Positions 16,077 to 25,698 of a DNA stretch of 64,000 nt are shown here, in pieces. A program made the position numbers and the translations under genes. Origin of the DNA: Amycolatopsis granulosa (lineage in GTDB: Bacteria > Actinomycetota > Actinomycetes > Mycobacteriales > Pseudonocardiaceae); the NCBI RefSeq assembly GCF_011758745.1, contig NZ_JAANOV010000001.1, forward strand, positions 3,782,001-3,846,000. The letters run 5' to 3'. Position 1 is the stretch's first letter. Each line of letters opens with the position of its first letter. Under the pieces are notes generated by a model. That model saw only the letters and a list, made by a program, of their open reading frames with translations, did not search any database and was not told the DNA's origin.

Positions 16077-17521
16077 TCATCGGCGTCGACATCGGTACTT
16101 CACTGACGAAGGCCGTCGTGTTCGACGACGCCGGGGTATCGCTGCACCAGGCCACCACGCCGTCCGAGGTGCACCACCTGTCCGGCGGCCGCGTCGAGCA
16201 GGACCTCGACCAGGTCGTCGGCACGGTCGCGACCGTCGTGCGCGAGGTCGCGGCGAAGCTGGACGCCCCGGTCACCGCGCTCGCGCTGACCGGCCAGGGC
16301 GATGGCGTGTGGCTGCGGGACGAGGACGGCAACGCGGTGCGCCCGGCCATCTCGTGGCTGGACGGGCGGGCCAACGCCCTGCTGGCGAAGTGGCAGGCCG
16401 ACGGCATCAGCCGCGAGGTGTTCCGCCGCACCGGCTCCGGTATGTTCCCCGGCTGCGCCGCCGCGATCCTGTCCTATCTGGACACCCACGAGCCCGAGGT
16501 GCTGGACCGGGCGGCGGTCGCCGGTTACTGCGTCGACGCGGTCGTGCAGCGGTTGACCGGTGAGATCACCGTCGACGTCTCCGACGCGTCGCTGCCGTTC
16601 CTCGACCCCAAGACGCGGCAGTACGACGACGGCGCGATCGCCGCCGTCGGGTTGTCCCACCGGCGCGGCCTGCTGGCCGAGCCGGCCCCGCCGAAGGCGG
16701 TGTTCTCGCTGAACCGCCGGGGTGCGGAACTGCTCGGCCTGCCGGAAGGACTCCCGGTGACGGCCGGACCGTTCGACCTGCCGGCCAGCGCGATCGGCGC
16801 CGGTGTGCGCGCGCCGGGCGACGGCATCCTCACGGCGGGCACCACGTTGGCCTGCCAGGTGCTCACGGACAGCGCGGAGTTCGACGGCGAGGGCGAGCCG
16901 GCGGGGATGTTCCTGTCGACGCCGGCGCCGGGCGAGTACCTGCACGCGATGCCGGCGATGGTCGGCACCGCCAGCATCGACTGGATCTGCCGCCTGCTGG
17001 GCATCGAGGTCACCGGGATCGGGGCACTGCTCGCGCAGAGTCCGCCCGGTGCCGCCGGGGTGCGGGCGCTGCCGTTCCTGTCCGCGTCCGGTGAACGGGC
17101 GCCGTTCGTGGACGCGTCCGCGCGGGCGCAGTTCGCCGGGCTGAGCCTGGAGCACGGGCGGGCGGACGTGGTGCGGGCGCTGTGCGAGTCGATCGCATAC
17201 GCCGCCCGGCACTGCTTCGAGGCCGCCGGGCTGTCCGGCCGGTTGTACGCGTGCGGCGGTGGGGTGCGCTCCGCCGAATGGACGCAGATCTTCGCCGACG
17301 TGCTCGGCCGCCCCATCGTGATCCCGAGCGATCCGGGGGTGGGGGCGCGGGGTGCCGTCCTGGTCGCGGCGGAGGCGCTGAACCAGCCGTTCGACGCGGA
17401 GCTGTGGGCGAGCAGCTCGCGGACCGTGTCGCCGGTGCCCGAGAACATCGACTTCTACCAGGGCGGTTACGCGGACTACCAGGCGTCGCTGACCGCCGCA
17501 CGAGGGTTGTGGCGACTGTGA
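16073..17521 (+). CDS. FGGY-family carbohydrate kinase (kinase 2 of the island)
   Basis: 482-aa sugar kinase. The N-terminus MIIGVDIGTSLTKAVVFD is the phosphate-1 motif. The middle has ALTGQGDGVWL and the catalytic Asp in GPFDLPASAIGAG; the C-terminus has LYACGGGVRSAEWTQI, the FGGY nucleotide motif. Starts and stops overlap both neighbours (ATGA, GTGA), so it is fully coupled to the dehydrogenase and aldolase. The order kinase then FucA-type aldolase parallels fuculose or rhamnulose pathways, where the ketose is phosphorylated at C1 and then cleaved. Confidence 0.87.
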   Translation: MIIGVDIGTSLTKAVVFDDAGVSLHQATTPSEVHHLSGGRVEQDLDQVVGTVATVVREVAAKLDAPVTALALTGQGDGVWLRDEDGNAVRPAISWLDGRANALLAKWQADGISREVFRRTGSGMFPGCAAAILSYLDTHEPEVLDRAAVAGYCVDAVVQRLTGEITVDVSDASLPFLDPKTRQYDDGAIAAVGLSHRRGLLAEPAPPKAVFSLNRRGAELLGLPEGLPVTAGPFDLPASAIGAGVRAPGDGILTAGTTLACQVLTDSAEFDGEGEPAGMFLSTPAPGEYLHAMPAMVGTASIDWICRLLGIEVTGIGALLAQSPPGAAGVRALPFLSASGERAPFVDASARAQFAGLSLEHGRADVVRALCESIAYAARHCFEAAGLSGRLYACGGGVRSAEWTQIFADVLGRPIVIPSDPGVGARGAVLVAAEALNQPFDAELWASSSRTVSPVPENIDFYQGGYADYQASLTAARGLWRL

Positions 17522-18168
17522 TCCTGGCTGACGAACGACGAGCGGTGTGCGAGTACGCGCGGCGGTTGTCCGCCGACGGGCTCGTGGTGGGCACGTCCGG
17601 CAACATTTCCGCGCGGTCGGGTGAGCTGGTCGCGATGACCCCGACCGGGGTGGACTACGGCGTGCTGACCCCGGAGGACATCCCGGTGGTGTCGCTCGAC
17701 GGGTCTATTGTCGAGGGAAAGCTGCGGCCGACGAGCGAGATGCCGATGCACCTCGCGGTGTACAGCAAGGCCGCCGACCCGGACGGCGCGCCGATCACCG
17801 GTGTGGTGCACACGCACTCGGTGCACGCCACGGCAGTGTCCACTTTGGTCGACGAGGTGCCTGCGGTGCACTACATGCTCGCCACCATCGGGCCGTCCGC
17901 CCGGGTGGCGCGCTACGCCACCTACGGCACCGAGGAACTGGCATCGGCGATGCTGGAGGCGCTGGACGGCCGCCGCGGCTGTGTGCTGGGCAACCACGGG
18001 ACGATCACCTACGGCGACGGCCTCGCGGCCGCGTACAGCCGGGCCGAGCAGTTGGAGTGGCTGTGCCGGGTGTGGCTGTTGGCCCGGTCAGCGGGTGAGC
18101 CGCGGCTGCTGCCGCCGGAGGAGATCGCGCACGTGGTCGAGAAATTGCGGGGATACGGCCAGAAATAG
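17518..18168 (+). CDS. Class II (FucA/AraD-type) aldolase
   Basis: 216-aa zinc-dependent aldolase that would split a ketose-1-phosphate into dihydroxyacetone phosphate and a short aldehyde. Motifs in order: GTSGNISAR (phosphate site), the catalytic Glu in RPTSEMPMH, the Zn ligands in VVHTHSVHATAVS, and a third His in GNHGTITYG. The GTG at 17518 overlaps the kinase stop; another GTG at 17509 is possible. It is the last intact gene of the operon. AraD-type epimerase activity cannot be excluded, but the short length and sequence favour FucA. Confidence 0.85.
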   Translation: MILADERRAVCEYARRLSADGLVVGTSGNISARSGELVAMTPTGVDYGVLTPEDIPVVSLDGSIVEGKLRPTSEMPMHLAVYSKAADPDGAPITGVVHTHSVHATAVSTLVDEVPAVHYMLATIGPSARVARYATYGTEELASAMLEALDGRRGCVLGNHGTITYGDGLAAAYSRAEQLEWLCRVWLLARSAGEPRLLPPEEIAHVVEKLRGYGQK

Positions 18169-18205
18169 GTCGCGCGGCCCCGGGCGCGGCGGCATGCTGG
18201 GCGGG

Positions 18206-18544
18206 GTGGAGGAGATCGTCACCCATCTCGAGATGACCGGCCCGCCGACCTGCGCCCGGCCCCGCTCGTGCCCGGGGTCTCGGTCGAGCACGTCGCTGCC
18301 AGTTCCGAGCTGGTGGGCCCGACCACCGTGCGGATCGGCAAGCCCGACAACTGGCCGAGCTCCCGCTGGAGTGACGACGAGTGGGGCGGCTATCCGCTAC
18401 GCACTGACCCTGGTGGTCGAACAGGCATGGCACGCCGCCCCGGACGTCCGGCGGATCTGGTTGCACACCTCGAATCTCGACCACCCGCACGCCCTGCCGA
18501 ACTACCACCGCCGGGGCTTCCGCACGGCCCACGGACAGCGCTGA
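18206..18544 (+). pseudogene. Decayed GNAT-family acetyltransferase
   Basis: Remnants of one N-acetyltransferase lie in three frames. The first part reads VEEIVTHLEMTGP from the GTG at 18206. A second frame gives VSVEHVAASSELVGPTTVRIGKPDNWPSSRWSDDEW (about 18276-18385). A third gives YALTLVVEQAWHAAPDVRRIWLHTSNLDHPHALPNYHRRGF to the stop at 18544. The central part, with the acetyl-CoA site, is missing, so an internal deletion plus at least two frameshifts are needed. A sequencing error alone cannot explain the deletion. Confidence 0.75.
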
Positions 18545-18584
18545 CCGCGAGTGCGGTTTCGCGGCACGGCAGGGGGTTCGACCG

Positions 18585-19022
18585 ATGTTCCAGAGTTTCC
18601 ATTTGACGCTCGCCGTACGCGGCGGTTCCGGTGTGAAGCGGCGGGAGTTCCTGGACTACGTGATCGATGGGCGGCCCTTGCTGTCGCTCTTCGACGACGT
18701 GGACGTGGTCTCGGCGCTCGCTGCTGATCTTCCGGCTCGGGCCCTGATCGGCGCGGTGGACGGGCTGTTGCTCCGCGAAGCGTCAAGCCTTGCCGGCGAC
18801 CGCTACGTGCTCTACTGCTGCCCGGAGTGTGGTGATCTCGGCTGCGGAGCGATCACAGCGGCGATCGTTCAGCACGACGAACACGTTGTCTGGCGCGACT
18901 TCCGCTGGCAGGACTCGGTCGATCAACAGCTCGAACGCTACCCGGACGTCGGTCCGTTCCGGTTCAGCGCCGACGAGTACCGGAGTGCCCTTGAGCAGGT
19001 GCGCTGCCGTCAGAACTGGTAG
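18585..19022 (+). CDS. Hypothetical protein with a CPECGDLGCG cysteine motif
   Basis: 145-aa soluble protein that I do not recognise. Residues 80-92 (YCCPECGDLGCGA) carry four clustered cysteines spaced like a small zinc knuckle. The C-terminal half is acidic, with several Trp and Tyr residues. There is no signal peptide or membrane segment. The ATG at 18585 lacks a strong ribosome site. Its end overlaps the 3' end of the convergent MBOAT gene by 13 bp. Function unknown. Confidence 0.6.
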   Translation: MFQSFHLTLAVRGGSGVKRREFLDYVIDGRPLLSLFDDVDVVSALAADLPARALIGAVDGLLLREASSLAGDRYVLYCCPECGDLGCGAITAAIVQHDEHVVWRDFRWQDSVDQQLERYPDVGPFRFSADEYRSALEQVRCRQNW

Positions 19023-20440
19023 TAGAGGAACGGGCTGAACGTCCCGTTCGCCACGAGGATCGCGGCGTACAGGGCACCGGCGGTCATCACGCCGATGCGC
19101 AACCCGACCGCGGGCCGGGTGCGGGCGGATTCGAGCAGCGGCCCGGTCACCGGGGTGGCCGGCAGCGCGAAGATCGCCAGCGCGGCCAGCAGGATCACCA
19201 CCCGCTGGTTCGTCAGCGCCGCGTCGACGACATCGGTCAGGCCGTCCGCGTCCGGCACCACCATCTGCCCGATCATGGTGAACGCGTGCCCGATGTCGGG
19301 CGACTTGAAGAACACCCAGCCGAACACCACGAGCACCAGGGTCAGGATCCGGCGGCCGATCCGGGCGGCCACCGCCGGTGGCGTGCGGTCCCAGCCGAAG
19401 CGGCGTTCGAGGATCAGCAGCAGGCCGTGGTAGCAGCCCCACACCAGGAACGTCCAGTTCGCGCCGTGCCAGAAACCGGTCAGCACGAACACGATGCACA
19501 GGTTCCGGTAGGTCTTCGCCGCGCCCTCGCGGTTGCCGCCGAGCGGGATGTACACGTAGTCGCGGAACCAGCGGGACAGCGACATGTGCCAGCGCCGCCA
19601 GAACTCCGTCACCGTCACCGACGAGTACGGCCGCGCGAAGTTCTCCGGCAACCGGAACCCGAACATCCGGCCCAGCCCGATCGCCATGTCGGAGTAGCCG
19701 GAGAAGTCGAAGTACAGCTGCAGCGTGTAGCCGACGGCACCGAGCCATGCGATCGCGAACGTCAGGTCGCCGTCGGACGTCGCGAAGCACGCCTCGACCA
19801 TCGGGCTCAGCGAATCCGCGATGATCGCCTTCTTGCACAGCCCCAGCGCGAACCGCGGGAAGCCGGCCGCGATGTCGTCCAGCCGGTGCGATCGCCGCTG
19901 CGGCAGCTGGTCCGCGATCTCCCGGTAGCGCACGATGGGCCCGGCCACGAGCTGCGGGAACATCGCGATGTAGGTCATGAACGACACCGGGTCGCGCAGC
20001 GCCCGCCGCTCGCCCCGGTAGATGTCGACCACGTAGGAGATGTGGTGGAACGTGAAGAACGAGATGCCGATCGGCAGCGCCAGGTGCGCGACCGGGAAGG
20101 AGCCGCCGAACAGCCCGGTGAAGTAGTCGATCTGCTGCGTGGCGAACCCGGCGTACTTCCAGATCACGAGGATGCCGATGTCGAAGCAGATCACCGCGCT
20201 CAGCAGCGCCCGCCGGCGGGCCGCGGGCGCCGCTGAGCCCGGTTCGAGCGCGGTGCCGGCCGCGAAGTTGACCACCATGCAGGCCAGCAGCAGCAGGGTG
20301 AACGCGCCCGCGCCGCTGGCGTAGAAGACCAGGCTGGCGATCGCGATGATGCCGTTCCGCCAGCTCCTCGGCAGCACCAGCACGGCGAACAGCACCGCCG
20401 GCAGGAAGTACCAGAGGAACAGCGGTGAAGCGAACGACAT
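19010..20440 (-). CDS. MBOAT O-acyltransferase (AlgI-like)
   Basis: 476-aa polytopic membrane acyltransferase. The AlgI landmarks are clear: PLFLWYFLP at the N-terminus, ISFFTFHHISYVVDIYRGE, ALGLCKKAIIADSL, EFWRRWHMSLSRWFRDYVYIPLGGNR, and the catalytic His in LTGFWHGANWTFLVWG. The ATG at 20440 is chosen because the upstream in-frame extension is hydrophilic and the family begins at FASPLFLWY. AlgI-type proteins pass acetyl groups across the membrane to a periplasmic AlgJ/AlgX partner. The AlgX-like gene at 2564-3886 is a plausible but unlinked partner. Confidence 0.88.
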   Translation of the reverse strand: MSFASPLFLWYFLPAVLFAVLVLPRSWRNGIIAIASLVFYASGAGAFTLLLLACMVVNFAAGTALEPGSAAPAARRRALLSAVICFDIGILVIWKYAGFATQQIDYFTGLFGGSFPVAHLALPIGISFFTFHHISYVVDIYRGERRALRDPVSFMTYIAMFPQLVAGPIVRYREIADQLPQRRSHRLDDIAAGFPRFALGLCKKAIIADSLSPMVEACFATSDGDLTFAIAWLGAVGYTLQLYFDFSGYSDMAIGLGRMFGFRLPENFARPYSSVTVTEFWRRWHMSLSRWFRDYVYIPLGGNREGAAKTYRNLCIVFVLTGFWHGANWTFLVWGCYHGLLLILERRFGWDRTPPAVAARIGRRILTLVLVVFGWVFFKSPDIGHAFTMIGQMVVPDADGLTDVVDAALTNQRVVILLAALAIFALPATPVTGPLLESARTRPAVGLRIGVMTAGALYAAILVANGTFSPFLYYQF

Positions 20441-20632
20441 CGACCTGAAGTCCCCCTGTGAAGTCCCCCCGTGCAACCGGATCAGCGTGCTGACCTTAAC
20501 CGACGCAGTTGGTCCGAAGGAGTGAAACTCCCCGCTTCGCGCAACGGACGGTCACCGCTGGTCTTGGTCAGGTCCGGCCCCCCGCCGCCGCGTCGACGGC
20601 TGAGGTAGCGGGACTCTGCGTCCGGCGCCGGG

Positions 20633-21589
20633 TCAGACGCGGCCCGCGGTGCGGCGGCGCCGCGCGACCTCGGCCAGCAGCACCGCCGCGGCGACCGAGG
20701 CGTTCAGCGACTCCACCCCGGCGGCCATCGGAATGGACACCGTCTCGTCGCAGGTTTCCCGCACCAGCCGGGACAGGCCGCGGCCCTCGGAGCCGACCAC
20801 GACCACCAGCGGGTCCGTCGCCAGCGACAGGTCGTCGATCCCGACCGAACCGTCCGCGTCCAGGCCTGCGATCATCAGGCCCTCCTCCGCCCACAGCTTC
20901 AGCTGCCGCGTCAGGTTCGTCGCGATCGCGATCGGCATCTTCGCCGCGGTACCGGCGCTCGTCCGCCACGCCACCGCCGTGATACCCGCGCTGCGGCGCT
21001 GGGGCAGCAGCACACCGTGCGCCCCGAACGCCGCCGCCGACCGCACCACCGCGCCCAGGTTCCGCGGGTCGGTCACGCCGTCCAGCGCCACCAGCAGCGG
21101 CGGTTCACCGGAGTTCTGCGCGATGGCCAGCAGGTCGTCCGGGTGGCTGTACTCGAACGGCGGCACCTGCAAGCCGAGGCCCTGGTGGACCGCCCGGTTG
21201 GTCTTGCGGTCCAGCTCCTCGCGCGGGATCTCCAGGATGGAAATGCCCTTGTCCGCCGCCAGGCGCACGGCTTCGGTGACCCGGTCGTCGGCGTCGATGT
21301 TCAGCGCCACGAACAGCGTCGTGCCCGGCACGCCCGCTCGCAGCGCCTCGACCACCGGGTTGCGGCCGGCGATGATCTCCGGCCCTTCGCGCCGGTCCCG
21401 CGACTTCTCCGCGCGCGCCGCAGCCGCCGCCGCACGCTTCTGCGCCGGGTGCCCGGGACGCATCTCCGCCCGCGGGGTCGGGCCCTTGCCTTCGAGCCCG
21501 CGGCGGCGCTGACCGCCGGAGCCGACGACCGCGCCCTTCTTCGTGCCGGTCTTGCGGATCGCACCCCGGCGCTTGGAATTGCCTGCCAT
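20633..21589 (-). CDS. rlmB: 23S rRNA (guanosine-2'-O-) methyltransferase RlmB
   Basis: 318-aa SpoU-family methyltransferase that modifies 23S rRNA. A basic N-terminal extension (about 70 residues rich in Lys, Arg and Ala), common in actinobacteria, precedes the substrate-binding domain ([13 protein letters not shown]). The SPOUT knot motifs follow: [25 protein letters not shown] and [15 protein letters not shown]. Its ATG directly abuts the cysS stop, so the two are cotranscribed in the cysS-rlmB order common in this phylum. Confidence 0.92.
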   Translation of the reverse strand: MAGNSKRRGAIRKTGTKKGAVVGSGGQRRRGLEGKGPTPRAEMRPGHPAQKRAAAAAARAEKSRDRREGPEIIAGRNPVVEALRAGVPGTTLFVALNIDADDRVTEAVRLAADKGISILEIPREELDRKTNRAVHQGLGLQVPPFEYSHPDDLLAIAQNSGEPPLLVALDGVTDPRNLGAVVRSAAAFGAHGVLLPQRRSAGITAVAWRTSAGTAAKMPIAIATNLTRQLKLWAEEGLMIAGLDADGSVGIDDLSLATDPLVVVVGSEGRGLSRLVRETCDETVSIPMAAGVESLNASVAAAVLLAEVARRRRTAGRV

Positions 21590-22981
21590 TTAAGCTTCTT
21601 TCACGGTCCACACGGGACCATCGGGAGTATCTTCGACCGTGATGCCCGCCTTGAGCAGGCGGTCGCGCACGGCGTCGGCCCGGGCGAAGTCCCGTGCGGC
21701 GCGCGCCTCCTGGCGCTCCGCGAGCATCGCCTCGACCAACTCGGCCAGTGCGGCCCTCGCCGGCGTCTCCGCCGCCGAGCTCTCCGCCCATTCGGGTGCG
21801 AGCGGGTCCAGCCCGAGCACACCCATCATCGCCCGCACGGATCCGGCGGCCGCGTGCGCCTTGCCGTCATCGCCGGAGTCGAGCGCGGCGTTACCCTCGC
21901 GGACCAGGTTGTGCACGGCCGCGACCGCCGCCGGTGTGGCCAGGTCGTCGTTCATCGCCGTGACGAACTCGGGCGCCAGCTCGCCGGGCTCGACCGTGCC
22001 GGTCCGCTGCGCCGCGCGGCGCAGGAAGCCCTCGATCCGCCGGTAGCCCTGCGCGGCCTCGGACAGCGCCCCGTCGGAGTACTCGATGGTGGACCGGTAG
22101 TGCGGTTGCACCAGGTAGTAGCGCAGCTCGACGGCCCGGTAGTCGCGCAGCATCGCCTCGATCGAGACGACGTTGCCCAGCGACTTCGACATCTTCTCGC
22201 CGGACAGCGTCACCCACGCGTTGTGCAGCCAGAACCGCGCGAACGGGTCACCGGCGGCCTGCGACTGGGCACGCTCGTTCTCGTGGTGCGGGAACACCAG
22301 GTCGACGCCGCCGCCGTGGATGTCGAACTCGGCCCCCAGGTACGTGGTCGCCATCGCCGAGCACTCCAGGTGCCAGCCCGGACGCCCGTCGCCCCACGGC
22401 GTCGGCCAGGACGGCTCACCGGGCTTCGCGCTCTTCCACAGCGTGAAGTCACGCGGGTCGCGCTTGCCCTCGGCCAGGGTCTCGCCCTGCTGCACCTCGT
22501 CCAGCTTCTGCCGTGACAACGCCCCGTAGCCGGGGAAGGTCGACACGGCGAAGTACACGTCCCCGCCGGCCGCGTACGCGTGCCCGGCGTCGATGAGGCG
22601 CTGCATCAGCTCGACCATCTGCGTGACGTGCCCGGTGGCACGCGGCGCGATGGACGGCGGCAGGCAGCCCAGGACGGTGTACGCCTCCTCGAACGCCCGT
22701 TCGTGCGTGGCCGCCCACTCCCACCACGGGCGCCCGGCGTCCGCGGCCTTGGTGAGGATCTTGTCGTCGATGTCGGTGACGTTGCGCACGAAGAGCACGT
22801 CGAGTCCACTGTGGATCAGCCAGCGGCGCAGGACGTCGTAGTTCAGGGCGCCGCGGACGTGCCCGATGTGCGGGATGCCCTGCACGGTGGCCCCACAGAC
22901 GTACATGGACGCCGTTCCACTACGGGCGGGGTGGAACTCCCGCACGCTCCTGGTCGCGGTGTCGTAGAGATGAAGGGCCAC
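21590..22981 (-). CDS. cysS: Cysteinyl-tRNA synthetase
   Basis: 463-aa class I aminoacyl-tRNA synthetase. The first zinc ligand is Cys29 (MYVCGATV), the exact HIGH motif is at residues 38-41, [12 protein letters not shown] follows, and KMSKS occurs in [10 protein letters not shown]. The His/Glu zinc region is seen in [11 protein letters not shown]. Length is normal for CysS, longer than the mycothiol ligase MshC, and the C-terminal anticodon-binding part is complete. It is the upstream gene of cysS-rlmB. Confidence 0.95.
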   Translation of the reverse strand: MALHLYDTATRSVREFHPARSGTASMYVCGATVQGIPHIGHVRGALNYDVLRRWLIHSGLDVLFVRNVTDIDDKILTKAADAGRPWWEWAATHERAFEEAYTVLGCLPPSIAPRATGHVTQMVELMQRLIDAGHAYAAGGDVYFAVSTFPGYGALSRQKLDEVQQGETLAEGKRDPRDFTLWKSAKPGEPSWPTPWGDGRPGWHLECSAMATTYLGAEFDIHGGGVDLVFPHHENERAQSQAAGDPFARFWLHNAWVTLSGEKMSKSLGNVVSIEAMLRDYRAVELRYYLVQPHYRSTIEYSDGALSEAAQGYRRIEGFLRRAAQRTGTVEPGELAPEFVTAMNDDLATPAAVAAVHNLVREGNAALDSGDDGKAHAAAGSVRAMMGVLGLDPLAPEWAESSAAETPARAALAELVEAMLAERQEARAARDFARADAVRDRLLKAGITVEDTPDGPVWTVKEA

Positions 22982-23012
22982 TCCGAAATGGTACGGGTCA
23001 CGTTCGCGCCGC

Positions 23013-23699
23013 TCAGAGCACCCCGTGCGTGCGCAGGGCCGTGAGCAGGCCGTCCGGGCGCTCGGCGGTCGGCAGCGGGTCGACGAGGGCGAACGCGCAG
23101 CCCAGCGCCTTCGCCCCGCCGTCGGCCTCCGCGCTGTCGCCGACCATCAGCGTGTGCTCCGGCGCGACGCCCAGCCGGTCGGCCAGCAGCTGGAAGATCT
23201 CGGGTTGCGGCTTGATGACGCCGTGCTCGAAGGAGAGCACGAACTCGTCGACGAACTCGCTGTAGCCGCGCATGGCGAACGCCGGCCGGATGTCGAAGGC
23301 GATGTTGCTCAGCACGCCGACCTTGACCCCCTTGGCGGACGTGTCCTTCAGCGCGGCCTCGGTGTCCGGGTACGGCGTCCACTCCGCGGGATCGTTCAGA
23401 CGGCGGTACAGCGCCTCGGCCTGCCCGGCGTTCGCGACGCCGGACTTGCGCAGCACCTCGAGGTAGACCTTGCGGTGCAGGACCGGGTCGAGGTCGCGGT
23501 TGTCCCACGCGTACTGGTACTCCCCGGACAGCTCGACCACCTGCCCGGTGGGGGCGGTCATGCGGCGCATCAGCTCGGTCTGGGCCTCCACGTCGAGCGG
23601 GGCCCCGTCGGAGCCGGTGAGGTCGGAGAGCCAGCTGGGGTCCTGCTCAAGCCGGAAGAGGGTGCCGGAGAAGTCGAACATCACCGCCTGAATCGTCAC
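23013..23699 (-). CDS. HAD-superfamily hydrolase
   Basis: 228-aa phosphatase-like protein. Motif I is [11 protein letters not shown], where the second Asp of the usual DxD is replaced by Ser (DFSGT). This is seen in some HAD proteins but would weaken acid catalysis. Motif II is GVLSNIAFD, motif III the Lys in [10 protein letters not shown], motif [16 protein letters not shown] start at 23699. It lies between cysS and ispF on the same strand, separated by 31-41 bp. Substrate unknown. Confidence 0.8.
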   Translation of the reverse strand: MTIQAVMFDFSGTLFRLEQDPSWLSDLTGSDGAPLDVEAQTELMRRMTAPTGQVVELSGEYQYAWDNRDLDPVLHRKVYLEVLRKSGVANAGQAEALYRRLNDPAEWTPYPDTEAALKDTSAKGVKVGVLSNIAFDIRPAFAMRGYSEFVDEFVLSFEHGVIKPQPEIFQLLADRLGVAPEHTLMVGDSAEADGGAKALGCAFALVDPLPTAERPDGLLTALRTHGVL

Positions 23700-23740
23700 A
23701 GATCACAGGCTACCGGCGATGACCTTGGGATCGGTGTGGG

Positions 23741-24208
23741 TTATCCGGCGGGCAGCAGCAACGCGGTGGCGATCGCCGCGATGCCCTCGCCGCGGCCGGT
23801 CAGGCCCAGCCCGTCGGTGGTGGTGCCGCTCACGCTGACGGGGCCGCCCGCGGCCTTGCCCAGCACCTCCTGGGCCTCGTCGCGGCGCGTGCCGATCCGC
23901 GGCGCGTTGCCGATGACCTGCACCGATGCGTTACCCAGCCGCCAGCCCTCCGCCTCGATCAGCCGCCGCGCCTCGGCCACGAACTCCGTGCCGTGCGCGC
24001 CGGCCCACCGCGGGTCGCTGGTGCCGAACACCGCGCCCAGGTCGCCGAGCCCGGCCGCGGACAGCATCGCGTCGCACAACGCGTGCGCGGCCACGTCACC
24101 GTCGGAGTGACCGGCGCAGCCGGCCACGTCCGCCCAGAACAGCCCGGCTATCCAGCACTCGCGGCCCGCTTCGATCGGATGGACGTCGACCCCGGTCCCG
24201 ACCCTCAA
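23741..24208 (-). CDS. ispF: 2-C-methyl-D-erythritol 2,4-cyclodiphosphate synthase
   Basis: 155-aa enzyme of the MEP isoprenoid pathway. Zinc ligands are in GVDVHPIE (Asp, His) and [12 protein letters not shown]. The nucleotide site is [21 protein letters not shown]. It begins with a rare TTG at 24208 that overlaps the ispD stop (TTGA), so translation is coupled. Together with ispD it supplies two consecutive MEP steps. Confidence 0.94.
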   Translation of the reverse strand: MRVGTGVDVHPIEAGRECWIAGLFWADVAGCAGHSDGDVAAHALCDAMLSAAGLGDLGAVFGTSDPRWAGAHGTEFVAEARRLIEAEGWRLGNASVQVIGNAPRIGTRRDEAQEVLGKAAGGPVSVSGTTTDGLGLTGRGEGIAAIATALLLPAG

Positions 24209-24840
24209 CCCTGCTCCTCGAGTAGCGCTTCCGCGACGGCCACGTCGAAGGCCGTGGTGAGCCGGAGCGCGGTGGGGTGCCCGGTCACGGTCCGCACGTT
24301 ACCGGGGAGATCCGACAGCGGGTCCGAGCCGCGGGCGCAGACCTTTCCGAGCACGTCGAGGCGGTAACCGACGGGTGTCTGCACGACCCGGAGCCGGTCC
24401 CGGTCCGAGGTGCTCTCGATCACTCCGCCGGAGACGAGTTTGACCGTGTCGGTCACGGGTAGCACCGGGACGATCGCCTCTGCCCCGGCGAGCACCGCCT
24501 CGGCCACCGCGTGGACGGTGGCGGGCGGCACGAACGGCCGTGCGACGTCGTGCACCAGGACGACGTCGGCGAACTCCCCGGCCGCGTCGAGCGCCAGCCG
24601 GGCCGACTCGGCACGGTCGGCCCCGCCAGCCAGTACCCGGCACCGGGAACCGGCGCCGGGAACGGCTCGGATGATCACTTCACAGTCCCCGAGGGCGGGT
24701 TTGGGAACCGCCACCACCAGGCGGTCGCATCCGGACGCCAGGAGGCCCGCCACAGCGTGCCGCAGCAGCGGCGCACCGTGCACGAGCGTGCAGGGGTCCG
24801 GCCCCTCGGCGTCGGCGATGAGTAGCGCTGCCACCTTCAT
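24205..24840 (-). CDS. ispD: 2-C-methyl-D-erythritol 4-phosphate cytidylyltransferase
   Basis: 211-aa nucleotidyltransferase of the MEP pathway. Recognisable pieces are [18 protein letters not shown] near the N-terminus, [13 protein letters not shown] (catalytic DxAR), [11 protein letters not shown], and [12 protein letters not shown]. The very N-terminus lacks the strict GxGxRxG loop; it reads [12 protein letters not shown]. That is unusual for IspD and may lower activity or mark a divergent actinobacterial form. It overlaps ispF by 4 bp and lies downstream of carD in the conserved carD-ispD-ispF order. Confidence 0.9.
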   Translation of the reverse strand: MKVAALLIADAEGPDPCTLVHGAPLLRHAVAGLLASGCDRLVVAVPKPALGDCEVIIRAVPGAGSRCRVLAGGADRAESARLALDAAGEFADVVLVHDVARPFVPPATVHAVAEAVLAGAEAIVPVLPVTDTVKLVSGGVIESTSDRDRLRVVQTPVGYRLDVLGKVCARGSDPLSDLPGNVRTVTGHPTALRLTTAFDVAVAEALLEEQG

Positions 24841-24937
24841 CGCCGGTGTCTCATTTCGCGGGACGAGCTGTGTCTCATGAGCTCAGCGTGGTGGATGAGC
24901 AGAGTGCCCGGCTCATCTCGCGAGGTCAGTCCGTGCT

Positions 24938-25429
24938 CTAGACGGCCGCTGTTTCCAGGACCTCGTCGAGCAGCGTCTCCGCCTTGCCCTCGTCGGTGCC
25001 TTCCGCCAGGGCGAGCTCGCTGACCAGTATCTGACGGGCCTTGGCCAGCATCCGCTTCTCGCCGGCGGACAGGCCGCGGTCCTTCTCGCGCCGCCAGAGG
25101 TCGCGCACCACTTCGGCCACCTTGTTGACGTCGCCCGAGGCGAGCTTCTCCAGGTTGGCCTTGTACCGCCGAGACCAGTTCGTGGGCTCCTCGGTGTGCG
25201 GCGCCCGCAGCACGTCGAAGACCCGGTTGAGGCCGTCCTGGCCCACGACGTCCCGTACGCCCACGATCTCGGCGTTGTCAGCGGGCACGCGGACCGTGAG
25301 GTCCCCTTGCGCGACCTTGAGGACGAGGTACTGCTTCTCCTCGCCCTTGATCACACGGGTCTCGATCGCTTCGATGAGTGCGGCACCGTGGTGCGGGTAG
25401 ACGACGGTCTCTCCGACCTTGAAAACCAT
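24938..25429 (-). CDS. carD: CarD-family transcription regulator
   Basis: 163-aa RNA-polymerase-binding protein that stabilises open promoter complexes and affects rRNA transcription in actinobacteria. The N-terminal interaction domain ([21 protein letters not shown]) is followed by a helical DNA-binding half ([31 protein letters not shown]). Length and sequence match mycobacterial CarD. It is divergent from the lipoprotein gene across a 269-bp gap, which should carry strong promoters for both. Confidence 0.95.
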   Translation of the reverse strand: MVFKVGETVVYPHHGAALIEAIETRVIKGEEKQYLVLKVAQGDLTVRVPADNAEIVGVRDVVGQDGLNRVFDVLRAPHTEEPTNWSRRYKANLEKLASGDVNKVAEVVRDLWRREKDRGLSAGEKRMLAKARQILVSELALAEGTDEGKAETLLDEVLETAAV

Positions 25430-25698
25430 GTGTCCTCTGCCCCTTTCGCTTCGTCCATCTTAGCACGTCGCGAGGGGGGTCACCTAGCGGGCCGAGATCG
25501 TCATCGCAGGTCAGGGGCCATCCGGGGGGTTGACAAACCGACAAAGTGCATGCTCATGCAGGTGATGGGGAACCCTGTCGACAATGTCTTGCTGATCCAC
25601 TGTGGACGGATATCCGGCCGCTCGGCGCACCCTCGGTGGCGGGCTTTCCGGCCCTGGTTAGGATCAGGCCGGTACGGCTTCTAGGAGGGACTGAGACC

